Assembly: GCA_030673825.1 (NCBI GenBank)
Contig: JAUTCS010000095.1
Location: 1-32,241, forward strand
Length of the DNA: 32,241 nt
Source of the DNA: Verrucomicrobiota bacterium JB024
GTDB lineage: Bacteria > Verrucomicrobiota > Verrucomicrobiia > Opitutales > Cerasicoccaceae
Reading direction: 5' to 3'
Part shown: positions 9,211-18,023 of the stretch, in pieces
Layout: each line of letters starts with the position of its first letter
Numbering within the stretch: position 1 is the stretch's first letter
Notes under the pieces: generated by a model
Told to the model about the DNA's origin: nothing
Seen by the model: only the letters and a program-made list of their open reading frames with translations
Databases searched by the model: none
Program-made: the position numbers and the translations under genes

Positions 9211-10767
9211 TTACGATTGGTCCTTAAGGGTCACGACGACATAGAACACTTCAGGCAGCGTATCCTCCGGCATATCTGTGTAGGCAAATTCGGGCTTTTC
9301 TTCCCGGATAGGAGCCTTAACCAGAAGCTTACCGTCAGTATTCTGGTGCGCATTGAGTTCGATTCTTGTGCCAAGCATGCTGACGCGCTCGACTTTAACG
9401 ACCTCATCCCTTTCCAAGGCATACTCCAATTTAACGATGGGATTGCCGTTATCCAAATGATAGGTGGTCATGTCGCCTTCATTCCAATCGACAAAAATCT
9501 TGGCCTTGTTGTTGGGAATAAAATGACACGCTGTCACGATCGTGTTCCCGACGCGAAAATTCTCCATTGAGCTCAGGCGCTCATCGATCTCCGGCTTCAG
9601 TCTAGGTGTGGAAGTAACGCCTTCATACAAAGACATCGTCCCTCCATCTAAGATTTCACTCAGAGTCTTGAGAGATTTTCCACTTTCATTCAGCTCATCA
9701 CCTAGTAGAAGACATCTACGATACCCCTTCGCATCGGATGCGTCCGGAGAACGGTAGGCAAAGTAAAAGAGTTTGTACTTGTCAGGGTAGTCCCAGTCAT
9801 GGCTCAACGCCCAGTGTAATGCCCTAGGATAAAAATTGCCAATGAAGTTGGGATCAGCGGTGAATCCAATCTCCGTTTGCCACAGGCCAATATGCGTAAG
9901 GTTACGTTGTTCAAGTTGACGATAAACGTGTTCCCACCCCACCAAAGGAAAGTAGTGGATATCGATGATATCTACCGTTTCCCATATGTCATATTTGTCG
10001 AAAAGCTCAGCCATCTCGCTCAGCGGAGCACCACAGGGCCAACCTCCGTAAACCACTTTTCCGCCAAGCTCATGAATGATCTTTGCGGCGGGAATATGAA
10101 CGCGCTCCAGATAAATATCCATGTTGCCGTACCAGAAGGAACTGGTGGGGTACGCCTCATTCCAGATTTGAAAATACTCTACGCCTTCGGCGCGCAAAGC
10201 CGACACCACCCGGTAAACATACTCTTCCCAGTCACCAACATAATCCTCGGATAGATAGCGATGACTCATCCTTAAGGCCGAGATATTGCGCTCAATTATC
10301 GGTTCTGACTCATCATCGCCATCGAGCGAGAAGGCTCGCATAATAAAATTACCGTCGGGCTGGCGAACGATCTCATACCTCCGGCTGCCTAGTGTGAAAA
10401 ACTGGTCGGGGATGTCGCCTGAGCTCCAAGGCGCAGTATAAGCAAGAAGCGGCAGTAACTTTACATTCTTTGAGGCAGCTTGTTTAAACTCTTGATTGAT
10501 ATATTCATGAAAGGCTTTTTCATCCCACAGCCCTAGTTCCGGTTCCAGTTTATGCCAACTGGCTTCCTTGCGTTCCCAGCCTATGGCCTCCCCCCAAAGC
10601 TGCGGTCGTTTTAGATTCCCCTGACACACCCCTGAAAAATTAAGGAAGGTCGGGCCAACCTCTTCCGGTTTAGTTTCCGCAATGGCTGATGTGGTCCATT
10701 GCGCCGCGATCAAGGTAAAAGTCAGCAATGTTCTTACGCTATTCATAGGTTTGTTAATCTTTTTCAT
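9211..10767 (-). CDS. Secreted clan GH-A-like glycoside hydrolase (paralogue of 1-1227)
   Basis: The 518-residue protein has an N-terminal signal (hydrophobic SVRTLLTFTLIAA, cleavage near SAIAE); the ATG coding M8 is an alternative start. Its core reads as a retaining (beta/alpha)8 glycosidase: acid/base candidate E204 in YFQIWNEAYP and nucleophile candidate E299 in GLWQTEIGF. A C-terminal beta domain follows from about residue 400 to the end. It shares the order of motifs and long identical runs with the truncated protein at 1-1227 (for example AAKIIHE, KVVYGGWPC, and PDKYK followed by aromatic residues). This is the best template for the missing end of that protein. It is transcribed divergently from the regulator at 11142. 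GH39-like, exo-acting on a plant or algal-type glycan, is the closest guess; the EC activity cannot be told from the sequence. Confidence 0.87.
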   Translation of the reverse strand: MKKINKPMNSVRTLLTFTLIAAQWTTSAIAETKPEEVGPTFLNFSGVCQGNLKRPQLWGEAIGWERKEASWHKLEPELGLWDEKAFHEYINQEFKQAASKNVKLLPLLAYTAPWSSGDIPDQFFTLGSRRYEIVRQPDGNFIMRAFSLDGDDESEPIIERNISALRMSHRYLSEDYVGDWEEYVYRVVSALRAEGVEYFQIWNEAYPTSSFWYGNMDIYLERVHIPAAKIIHELGGKVVYGGWPCGAPLSEMAELFDKYDIWETVDIIDIHYFPLVGWEHVYRQLEQRNLTHIGLWQTEIGFTADPNFIGNFYPRALHWALSHDWDYPDKYKLFYFAYRSPDASDAKGYRRCLLLGDELNESGKSLKTLSEILDGGTMSLYEGVTSTPRLKPEIDERLSSMENFRVGNTIVTACHFIPNNKAKIFVDWNEGDMTTYHLDNGNPIVKLEYALERDEVVKVERVSMLGTRIELNAHQNTDGKLLVKAPIREEKPEFAYTDMPEDTLPEVFYVVVTLKDQS

Positions 10768-11141
10768 TAAAAGTCTTATGGCTATCCCCCCGATAGGCCT
10801 CTCTCATGCATATAAGTGTTTGGAGGACACCATAAGGAACTGACTTACCTTTGTTAAAACCTGGCCTAGCACATCAGGCAGGAGCTCAACCAACGGTGTC
10901 CTCACAATCTTCCCATCGTGAGAATGGGTAAATGTATGTCTGCAACTCCGAAGAGGGGTAGTTGATGGGGGCATGTTGTTGATATGTAATTTAGCAGCGC
11001 ACCTACTGGGCAAAGATGCCTGCGCGATTTTCGGTAACAATTAATGCTTGCCTACTCCAAGTCAATCATTTTGATTTTATATCAATACAAACCGTATCGA
11101 TGCAAAAAAAAAGACAACCGGGAAATTAACAAAAAGCGACA
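10768..11141. other. Divergent intergenic region between glycosidase and regulator
   Basis: These 374 bases separate two divergent genes and must hold both promoters. No credible gene is seen. The right half is A+T-rich and contains a perfect spaced palindrome at 11071-11085 and a second, shorter one (ATAC-5 nt-GTAT) just to its right. Both are candidate operators for the adjacent regulator. Confidence 0.5.
11071..11085. promoter_or_regulatory. Candidate operator: TTGAT-N5-ATCAA palindrome
   Basis: There is a perfect 5-bp inverted repeat with a 5-nt spacer, 57 bp upstream of the regulator start at 11142 and in the region shared with the divergent glycosidase gene. GntR and LacI-type proteins bind palindromes of about this size. 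I did not find the same sequence upstream of the other regulator at 2382, which weakens the case. Confidence 0.25.
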
Positions 11142-12206
11142 ATGAGCGATTCCGTAATACAGGCAAAATACATCCATATGGCCGACGTGCTACGCGAGCG
11201 CATCCAACAAGATAGAAATAGTGACCGGCTACCTTCCATACGCAGCATGATGAAACGTTACGGCGTTAGCCAAAGCACGATTACATCGGCTCTGAACATC
11301 CTCGAAAGTGAAGGACTTATAGCGCGCAAGGGGGGAAGCGGGGTTTACGCCACCCAAAGCAATCGGCCGATTACCATTTGCTTTTGTCGCACGATTGAAG
11401 CGAACTACAGAATCGATAAATGGGAATATGCCCTACACCAAGGCTGCAATAATCGTGGTTGGCACTTGGCCACCAGCCGATTCGCAGCGGACAAGGTAGA
11501 GTTATTCTCCGATGCCGTAGATGCCGATGCCTATGTAGTGACTCCAGATTTTGTTAATTTTCAGTCCCCACTACTCAATAATCTGACTTCCAGCCATATT
11601 CCTATTGTTGTTCTAGGGCGAGATACCGGCGGTGCGCGGCTAGATTTCGTCGCAAAAGATAATAACGCCATTATTCAGGAATATGTTCAGGGGCTAGTGA
11701 CACGTGGACACCGTAAACTCGCATTTCTGGACTGCGAGCCGCCTTTTCATGAGGTTAAGCAACGTGTAGATTGTTTCGAGAGAGCCTGTAGGCTATTGAA
11801 CATCGAATCCTCCATTGTTCTTGATGTTGGAGCGAAATACGGCAGCGATAGTCTAACTGCTTCAGCCGAATTCCTACGAAAATACTTGAGCACTCTGAAC
11901 GGTGGATCACTGCCCTTTACTGCGCTATTATCCAGTAGCGCATCTGGATCAATCCCCGCAATCAGAGTTTTCAACGATGCCGGATATCGAGTCCCTCAAG
12001 ATTTGAGTCTTTGCTGCCTAGGCAGCGACAGCCGGTCTATTTACGCCGTCCCAACCATAACGAATACTGTGCATAATCATGAAGAAAGCGCAGATGCAAT
12101 TCTTCAAATAATCGATAAACGTCTAAATGGTGATAGCTCGCCCCTCCTTTATAAATGGATCAACTATCAGATAGAGTGGCGCGATAGCGTCACCACTCTC
12201 AACTGA
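11142..12206 (+). CDS. GntR-type winged helix / LacI-type sensor chimeric regulator (paralogue of 2382-3512)
   Basis: The 354-residue protein has a winged-helix domain at about residues 8-72 (RLPSIRSMMKRYGVSQSTI, LNILESEGLIARKGGSGVY) and a LacI/GalR-like sensor at about 125-345 (LVTRGHRKLAFLDCEPPFHE, FTALLSSSASGSIPAIRVF, GYRVPQDLSLCCLGSD). It matches the regulator at 2382 domain for domain, including the 'MKR' at the recognition region and the sensor's late segments. It is divergent from the glycosidase at 9211 and is followed 33 bp later by the sulfatase on the same strand, so it probably controls one or both. No good Shine-Dalgarno sequence precedes the ATG. Confidence 0.88.
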   Translation: MSDSVIQAKYIHMADVLRERIQQDRNSDRLPSIRSMMKRYGVSQSTITSALNILESEGLIARKGGSGVYATQSNRPITICFCRTIEANYRIDKWEYALHQGCNNRGWHLATSRFAADKVELFSDAVDADAYVVTPDFVNFQSPLLNNLTSSHIPIVVLGRDTGGARLDFVAKDNNAIIQEYVQGLVTRGHRKLAFLDCEPPFHEVKQRVDCFERACRLLNIESSIVLDVGAKYGSDSLTASAEFLRKYLSTLNGGSLPFTALLSSSASGSIPAIRVFNDAGYRVPQDLSLCCLGSDSRSIYAVPTITNTVHNHEESADAILQIIDKRLNGDSSPLLYKWINYQIEWRDSVTTLN

Positions 12207-12239
12207 TCGTGACTGCACTATTCATCGCTTCCCATAAGC

Positions 12240-13685
12240 ATGCTACATATTGGTATGAGTAAAAACAATATACTTCTAATAACAACAGACCAACAGCGTT
12301 TCGATACGATAGCAGCCGCAGGCAACTACGCCATACTCACTCCTCACCTTGATTGGTTATGCGATGAAGGAATCCGCTTCGAGAGAGCCTATTCGGACTG
12401 CCCCCTTTGCGTCCCAGCACGAGCAACCATTATGACCGGTCTACATGCTTGGAATCATGGACTTACTCGAAATCGCGAGGATATTTTTCCGATTGCCAAT
12501 CGCACGACACTGCCAGGTGTGTTGACCCAATCGGGTTATCAAACGCGTGCCGTCGGCAAAATGCACTTCTCGCCAGCCCGCGCCAATTACGGTTTCGAGC
12601 ACATGGAAATTCTAGCTGACTACTACAGATGGATGGAAAAAATAGGCGGGTCTCCGCCTTTAAACCACGGCGTCGGGCAGAATGAGATGCAACCGGTTCT
12701 CAGCAGTTGCGAAGAGCATCATTCAATAACGAATTGGACGGTTGATCGGTCCATCGACTTTATCGAAACGCGTGACTCGACGAGACCGTTCTTTTTGTGG
12801 ACGAGTTTCTCGAATCCGCATCCTCCCTTCGATCCTCCAGAAAGTGTTTGGCAAATATACCAAAACATCGGCATGCCAGCCCCATGGCAGGGGAACTGGA
12901 GCGATGAAGATGCGGGAGAAGCCTGGAGGTTTCACACATGGGTCTTAAACGGAGCGGATCGCTTTACGAAGGATCAATGGAGCCTGATCAGACGGGCATA
13001 CTATGCTTGTATCACACATATCGACTACAGCCTCGGTCGTCTCTTTGCGCGGTTACGGGAGTTGGGTCATCTTGACGACACATGGATAGTGTTTACTTCT
13101 GACCACGGAGAAATGCTCGGAGATCATGGTTTGGCAGCCAAGGGACAGTTTTTGGAAGGGGCTTCGCATGTACCCCTCTTAATTCGTCCGCCTTCGAGTG
13201 AACAGAGCAATGCCCGATGGGATGATAAACGCGGCACAACAGATAGCCGCTTGGCCTGTCTAGCCGATATTCTCCCGACCATTCTGGATTGCGCGGGTGT
13301 CGGCTCAGAGGGGCTGAACATCGATGGCTTGAGTCTGCTCGAGGCGCACCGAAGGGAAACCCTTTGGGGGGAGTGTTGTAACTATCACGCAGTCATTACA
13401 GAGGATTGGAAATACCATTTCTGCGAGAGAGGAGCCGGCGAGCTGCTCTTTGAACTGAATAACGATCCCTGTGAGTTGGATAACCTGTCGAATTGTCCTG
13501 AATTTTCTGATCGAAAAACTGATTTGAAAGCGATGCTGACTGAGCATCTTCGGGGACAGCAACACCCGGCGGTGGAATCCGGTGAACTCAGGATGCTGTC
13601 ACAGATACCTTCGGCCCGTGAAGTGCGTGCCCACTCTTGGCGGGGACTGCACTCCCGCCATGAGCCAACGGATGTCCTCCATTAA
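12240..13685 (+). CDS. Type I (formylglycine) sulfatase
   Basis: The 481-residue protein is an alkaline-phosphatase-superfamily sulfatase. The first metal-binding strand is ILLITTDQQR (D17). The signature C57-V-P-A-R61 within CPLCVPARATIMTG carries the Cys that is converted to formylglycine by a maturase (none in the window). A second metal-site segment (FTSDHGEMLGDHGL) and the following K in AAKGQF are present. No signal peptide is seen, so it may be cytoplasmic, acting on imported oligosaccharides. The ATG at 12255 (M6) is an equally likely start. It follows the regulator by 33 bp, which suggests co-transcription and a sulfated substrate for the locus. Whether it acts on carbohydrate sulfate esters or another sulfate or phosphonate ester cannot be told. 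Confidence 0.92.
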   Translation: MLHIGMSKNNILLITTDQQRFDTIAAAGNYAILTPHLDWLCDEGIRFERAYSDCPLCVPARATIMTGLHAWNHGLTRNREDIFPIANRTTLPGVLTQSGYQTRAVGKMHFSPARANYGFEHMEILADYYRWMEKIGGSPPLNHGVGQNEMQPVLSSCEEHHSITNWTVDRSIDFIETRDSTRPFFLWTSFSNPHPPFDPPESVWQIYQNIGMPAPWQGNWSDEDAGEAWRFHTWVLNGADRFTKDQWSLIRRAYYACITHIDYSLGRLFARLRELGHLDDTWIVFTSDHGEMLGDHGLAAKGQFLEGASHVPLLIRPPSSEQSNARWDDKRGTTDSRLACLADILPTILDCAGVGSEGLNIDGLSLLEAHRRETLWGECCNYHAVITEDWKYHFCERGAGELLFELNNDPCELDNLSNCPEFSDRKTDLKAMLTEHLRGQQHPAVESGELRMLSQIPSAREVRAHSWRGLHSRHEPTDVLH

Positions 13686-14264
13686 TTCTGACTGACTTTT
13701 GGGGAGTAACTGACGGAGCCGGTTGCCGTCATCATAGCATTGACCGGGTATTGCGTGTACCATTTTTGTGAGACGCGTTCGCGTGAGCACGTTCGTTCTT
13801 CATGGGAGAGGATTCGATGTCGATAGCCCGGGTAACAGAATCAGGGCAATTGAACTGACGCATTGATCGGAGATCCTGTTGGCAGCACAGCAGGTTGGTT
13901 TTTACGGAAAAATTTCCGCGAAAGGTCATGCCGCCTTGACAGATTTTTCGCGTTGGGCGGCGCGTTCCTCGTGCGATTTTCTAGAAAAAATGGCGAAGTT
14001 TACTGCCGTTGCCCAACTGGAAACGGGAATGTTTTTCCGGGCCGCGTGCGCCGGGGCCAGCGTGGATGCGGCCTGCGCGAGGGGCCGGCCCGGCGTGCCA
14101 ACGGCTGCGTTGAATTAGGGAAATCCTCACTTCGCAAGTTTCCCTATTTGGGCGAGCGCTTCTGCGATATGATGTCCTTACACGTAAGGGGTAAAGCGTC
14201 CCGCTCAAAAAAACGCCAATGCGTTTCAAAAACTAAAAAAATCGCGCCAAGTCGCGCCTGTATC
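13686..14264. other. Non-coding region ahead of the relaxase; candidate oriT
   Basis: These 579 bases carry no gene I trust, although the relaxase frame happens to stay open back to 13863. Three inverted repeats stand out: CGGAAA-AA-TTTCCG at 13905-13918, TAGGGAAA-N15-TTTCCCTA at 14116-14146 with a small inner stem, and CCTTAC-AC-GTAAGG at 14176-14189. Inverted repeats directly upstream of a MobF relaxase gene are the usual setting of an origin of transfer. The base composition switches from A+T-rich to G+C-rich within this stretch. Confidence 0.45.
14116..14189. other. Candidate oriT core with two inverted repeats
   Basis: The first stem is 8 bp (14116-14123 with 14139-14146) and its 15-nt loop contains a small CTT-CGC-AAG hairpin. 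The second is a perfect 6-bp palindrome with a 2-nt loop (14176-14181 with 14184-14189). They lie 76-149 bp before the relaxase ATG. MobF relaxases recognise a hairpin and nick a few bases from it. No nick consensus could be identified by eye. Confidence 0.35.
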
Positions 14265-16997
14265 ATGCTCACGCCTAAGGCACAGTTCAACCTCAAGAAT
14301 GCGAAGCAATACTTTCGTGAACACTTGAAGGTGGGCGATTACTACGCCCATAATAATGCCATCCAAGGTGAGTGGTTCGGTCGAGGTGCCGAGCGCTTGG
14401 GGCTGCGCGGTGCAGTCGGGGAACGCGAGTTCATGGAGCTGTGCGAAGGCAATAATCCGAGGACTGGAATGCGCCTGACGCTGCGCAAAAATACCACCCG
14501 GCAAGTCGGGGATCGGGAGGTGGCCAACCGCCGAATCTTCTACGACTTCACGATCAGCCCTCCCAAAAGTGTCTCGCTGATGGCGCTGTTCGAGGACAAA
14601 CGGCTGATCGAAATCCACGACGAAGCCGTGAAAAAAGCGATGCGCGAACTGGAGACTTTCGCCATGACCCGCGTGCGTAAAAAAGGCCAGAGCAGTGACC
14701 GAGAAACCGGCAACGTGGTGGGTGCGGCCTTCCGTCACGAGACGAGTCGGGCGCTCGATCCGCACCTGCATACCCACTGCGTGATCATGAACGCGACCTT
14801 CGACCCGGTGGAGAAACGCTGGAAGGCGTTGCAGAATTACGAGATGCTGAAGGCCCAGAAGTTCGTGGAGCATTACTACTACCACGAACTGGCCAAGGGG
14901 CTGCATCGGTACGGGTATCCGATCAAAAATAATGCCCACGACTTCGAACTGGAGGGGGTCTCTCCTGAGTTGATCGAGCGCTTCTCCAAGCGTCATTTGG
15001 AGATCGACGAGGGGGTGCGGAAGCACCTTTCGAACGGCGGTCGCCCTCACAACATCAAAGAGCTTCGGGCGCAGATTGCGCATGAAAATCGCGCCCGGAA
15101 AATAGTGTTCGGTTCCCCGGAAATACTGCACGAGTTGTGGCGAGCCCAGATGTCCGACGAGGAGCGTGCCTCCATTGCCATCTGCAATATGTACCGCCAC
15201 GAACTCGACAACCACGTGCAAATACGTGAGCTGCTGGACTGGTCCGAAGCACATGTTTTTGAGCGCAAGTCGGTGGTCGAAGACTACCAACTCAAGGCCG
15301 CCGCGCTCGCCCGTGGCCGGGGAAAAAACTTTACGCTGTCCGAACTCAACCGGCGGATCGAGCGGCGTGACTACCTGACGGATGCGGATTATCCACACCG
15401 GATCACAACCCGCGAAGTGCGCGGTCACGAGAATTTTATCGTGACGGCGGCGCGGGACGGGCTGGGCCGTCACAACATGCTCAACTGGCAATACCGCCCC
15501 TCGAACCGGGTCTCCGACGAGCAGGCCGCCGCCATCATGCGCATCCTCAAAAGCACGGATTACGTGACGCTTTTCCGGGGCGGGGCCGGAACCGGCAAGA
15601 CCTTTACTCTGAAGGAAGTCGAGCAGGGATTGCGCCAGGGCGGCTTTACGCCGGTGGTGCTCGCGCCGCAACGCCAGCAGGTTTTCAGCCTGCAAGAGGA
15701 CGGCTTCGAGGCGCAGACCCTGGCGAAATTCCTGGCGGAAAAAACGTTGCCGGGCAATCCGGTCGTCATCCTTGACGAGGCCGGTCAGGTCGGGGGCAAA
15801 CAGATGCACGAGCTGTTCAAACTGGTGGGGCCAGACGGGCGGATCATCCTCTCGGGCGACTCTCGCCAGCATGGCGCGGTGGAAGCCTCGGACGCGCTCC
15901 GGGCGCTGGAGAAGCACGGCTTTGTCGAGCCCGTTGAGCTGAATACGATCCGCCGACAGGACCCCGAGCTTGGCCGCGACGAACTGGAACGCGCCTTCAT
16001 CGGGGAATACCGCGATGTCGTCAAAGCCGCCTCCGAAGGCAAGGCGCTTGAATCTTTCGAACGGCTGGACGCGATGGATTGCGTCGAGGAATTGGACGGC
16101 GACGAGCGCCGCGAAGCGCTGGCCTTCGATTATGTCGAGGCGCGGAAGGCCGGAGACAAAACGCTCGTTGTCTCGCAGACTTGGGATGAAATCCACGCCG
16201 TCAATGCGGCGGTCCGTCAGCGCCTTAAAGAAGAGGGGCTGCTCGGCAAAGATGTTCCCGTCACCCTCTATCAGGGCCGTGACCTGGATTCGGCCCAAAA
16301 ACAGGATGCGCGATACTACAGCCCCGGCGATCACGTTTATTTCATCCGTAAGTACGGACGCTTCCAGAAAGGGGAGCTAGTCTCGGTGGTGTCTGTTAAT
16401 GAGAAGTGGATATCACTTATGAGAGACGGGAAGGCATCTTCCGTCAGCCTGAAACAGTCCGAACATTTCGTGGTGGCCCGCCCGTATGCGGCGACACTGG
16501 CGGAAGGCGACCGTCTTCAGCTAAAGTTCAACGGGCGCTCGGTGGACGGCAAGCAGCTTCTCAACGGCGAACTCGTCACGGTCTCGAAGATTTTCAAAAA
16601 CGGGCATCTGTCCGTCGTCGATGACCGGGGCATCCGCAAGACCCTCGCCCCCAATCAGCGTCTAGCGAACTTGGGCTACGCTATTACCTCCTACGGCTCT
16701 CAGGGCAAAACCGTCGATACGGTCCTGTTCAGCGATTCTCAGAATCAGGCCGCGACTAACCGCAAGCAGTGGTACGTCACCATCTCGCGGGCGCGGCGTA
16801 AGATCAAGATTTACACCGCCGACAAGGAAGCCCTGCGCGACAACCTCCTGCGCTCCGGCGAGGAACCGCTCGCCCTCGACATGAAGGAGCGAGCCAAACA
16901 GGCCAAACAGGCCCAGCCATCCCCGCGCCAAAGCATCTCGGTCACTCACCATACGCCCAGTCGCCGTCAGGGCCAATCCCGAGGCATCAGAATGTGA
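14265..16997 (+). CDS. MobF-family conjugative relaxase with RecD-like helicase (TraI/TrwC-type)
   Basis: I start this at the ATG at 14265 because the family N-terminus begins there (MLTPKAQFNLKNAKQYF). The open frame extends upstream to 13863, but those 134 codons look non-coding. The 910-residue protein has an N-terminal relaxase domain: Tyr pair Y26-Y27 in GDYYAHN as catalytic candidates, and the metal-binding histidines H158, H169 and H171 in HETSRALDPHLHTH. A superfamily I helicase follows, with Walker A GGAGTGKT (about 439-446), Walker B DEAG (504-507), a late motif AITSYGSQGKTVDTVL and a C-terminal TISRARRKI motif. It would nick oriT, stay bound to the 5' end and unwind the strand for transfer. 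It is somewhat shorter than F TraI and close to TrwC in size. The basic C-terminal tail (RQGQSRGIRM) is typical of low-complexity relaxase ends. Confidence 0.93.
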   Translation: MLTPKAQFNLKNAKQYFREHLKVGDYYAHNNAIQGEWFGRGAERLGLRGAVGEREFMELCEGNNPRTGMRLTLRKNTTRQVGDREVANRRIFYDFTISPPKSVSLMALFEDKRLIEIHDEAVKKAMRELETFAMTRVRKKGQSSDRETGNVVGAAFRHETSRALDPHLHTHCVIMNATFDPVEKRWKALQNYEMLKAQKFVEHYYYHELAKGLHRYGYPIKNNAHDFELEGVSPELIERFSKRHLEIDEGVRKHLSNGGRPHNIKELRAQIAHENRARKIVFGSPEILHELWRAQMSDEERASIAICNMYRHELDNHVQIRELLDWSEAHVFERKSVVEDYQLKAAALARGRGKNFTLSELNRRIERRDYLTDADYPHRITTREVRGHENFIVTAARDGLGRHNMLNWQYRPSNRVSDEQAAAIMRILKSTDYVTLFRGGAGTGKTFTLKEVEQGLRQGGFTPVVLAPQRQQVFSLQEDGFEAQTLAKFLAEKTLPGNPVVILDEAGQVGGKQMHELFKLVGPDGRIILSGDSRQHGAVEASDALRALEKHGFVEPVELNTIRRQDPELGRDELERAFIGEYRDVVKAASEGKALESFERLDAMDCVEELDGDERREALAFDYVEARKAGDKTLVVSQTWDEIHAVNAAVRQRLKEEGLLGKDVPVTLYQGRDLDSAQKQDARYYSPGDHVYFIRKYGRFQKGELVSVVSVNEKWISLMRDGKASSVSLKQSEHFVVARPYAATLAEGDRLQLKFNGRSVDGKQLLNGELVTVSKIFKNGHLSVVDDRGIRKTLAPNQRLANLGYAITSYGSQGKTVDTVLFSDSQNQAATNRKQWYVTISRARRKIKIYTADKEALRDNLLRSGEEPLALDMKERAKQAKQAQPSPRQSISVTHHTPSRRQGQSRGIRM

Positions 16998-17044
16998 ACC
17001 CTTTCACCTTCATTCACAATACAACCATCAAATCCATAAAAATC

Positions 17045-17428
17045 ATGAGTTCATTAAAAGAAAGAGTCGAAGCCAAGCTGAGAGAGGCCCGTGCCGATCA
17101 ATCTGGTCCCGCCCATTGCGTATCTTCCCATCCGCACTCGCAGGCGGAAGACCTGCTATTGATTGATGAACATGGCGAATGCTGGCAAATGCCCTGGTCG
17201 TGCCTCAAATATAGTACGCTCAACAAACGCGGAGAGCACTTTCACCTCTCCTTTGAGACCCATGGAGTCTGGCTGTATGGCAAATACCTGGCGGAACTGT
17301 CCGAACCGCTGGCCAAGCGCCAAATCGCCTCCATCCGGGCTTGCGGCAGTGATCAGGTCCATCGCGCCTATTCAGATCAGCCCTTTGTCGAACGGATGAC
17401 CGTCTCCGAGAAAGGAAAGCTCGAATAG
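17045..17428 (+). CDS. Hypothetical protein downstream of the relaxase
   Basis: A 127-residue frame begins at the ATG at 17045 (MSSLKERVEAKLREAR). An ATG at 16994 overlaps the relaxase stop as ATGTGA and would add 17 residues rich in Ile/Thr that look non-coding, though such an overlap could couple translation. The start is helical and charged. The middle (DLLLIDEHGECWQMPWSCL, FHLSFETHGVWLYGKYL) looks like a small alpha/beta domain with several Trp and Cys. I do not recognise a family. Its position immediately after the relaxase suggests an element-encoded accessory or regulatory protein; this is inference. Confidence 0.65.
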   Translation: MSSLKERVEAKLREARADQSGPAHCVSSHPHSQAEDLLLIDEHGECWQMPWSCLKYSTLNKRGEHFHLSFETHGVWLYGKYLAELSEPLAKRQIASIRACGSDQVHRAYSDQPFVERMTVSEKGKLE

Positions 17429-17486
17429 TGATGGGGTATTGCTTTGGGGACGGATCAATCTTGATTCCCATTGACCCTGTGCCAGA

Positions 17487-17957
17487 TTGAAAGGAAAATT
17501 TAGTGCATACCTGTTACGCAAGGCCAACAATCTGGTACAGGTAATCCGAACAACAGACGTATATCCCATGGATCAGGCAAAGGAGTACCTTGTCACTTGG
17601 TGTTTCTCCGTTAATGGGGAGGAGTTCAACGTTGATTTCTTCAACGATGATACATGCGAATTCTACTCATGGCGGGATCGAAATAAGCAAACAGAGGGGG
17701 ACCCGATTATCTTCATTAAGGCGATTGCGGGTGATCGAGCTTCAAAAAATAAGATCACTAACCATCAACGGGAATTCTCGATCACAGTAACAAACGTCGA
17801 TCCTGATTTGATCTGCGAGATTATTGACCTTGACGATAAGATCGAAAGGGAGGGCGACATCACTGAACAAGAAGTCGAGGACATTGACTTACGATTAGCT
17901 CCCTACTTCTGGGATCAGGTGAACGACTTCCTGCCAACCCCACATCCAAAGCCATAA
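17487..17957 (+). CDS. Hypothetical acidic protein, possible partner of the next gene
   Basis: The frame of up to 156 codons begins with TTG at 17487; an ATG at 17568 (MDQAKEYLVTW) is an alternative start. The C-terminal half is strongly acidic (DLDDKIEREGDITEQEVEDID), with a beta-rich N-terminal half (YLVTWCFSVNGEEFNVDF). No family is recognised. It is A+T-richer than the relaxase and integrase on either side, like the next gene, and precedes that gene by 66 bp on the same strand. Small acidic proteins beside an enzyme-like gene on mobile elements are often immunity or antidote proteins, but nothing in the sequence proves this. Confidence 0.6.
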   Translation: MKGKFSAYLLRKANNLVQVIRTTDVYPMDQAKEYLVTWCFSVNGEEFNVDFFNDDTCEFYSWRDRNKQTEGDPIIFIKAIAGDRASKNKITNHQREFSITVTNVDPDLICEIIDLDDKIEREGDITEQEVEDIDLRLAPYFWDQVNDFLPTPHPKP

Positions 17958-18023
17958 TCGGGGGACAACCTGCTGGGGCATTATCTGACAAGTTTCAACC
18001 ATCCAACCAACGATACATACGGC

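Noticed and set aside
13863-14264. Upstream extension of the relaxase frame by 134 codons
   Set aside because: The family N-terminus starts at the ATG at 14265. The upstream translation is Arg/Gly/Cys-rich and covers hairpins expected in a transfer origin.
14226-16334. A 702-codon open frame antisense to the relaxase
   Set aside because: It is the shadow of a G+C-rich gene whose sense protein has clear relaxase and helicase motifs. The antisense product has no recognisable features.
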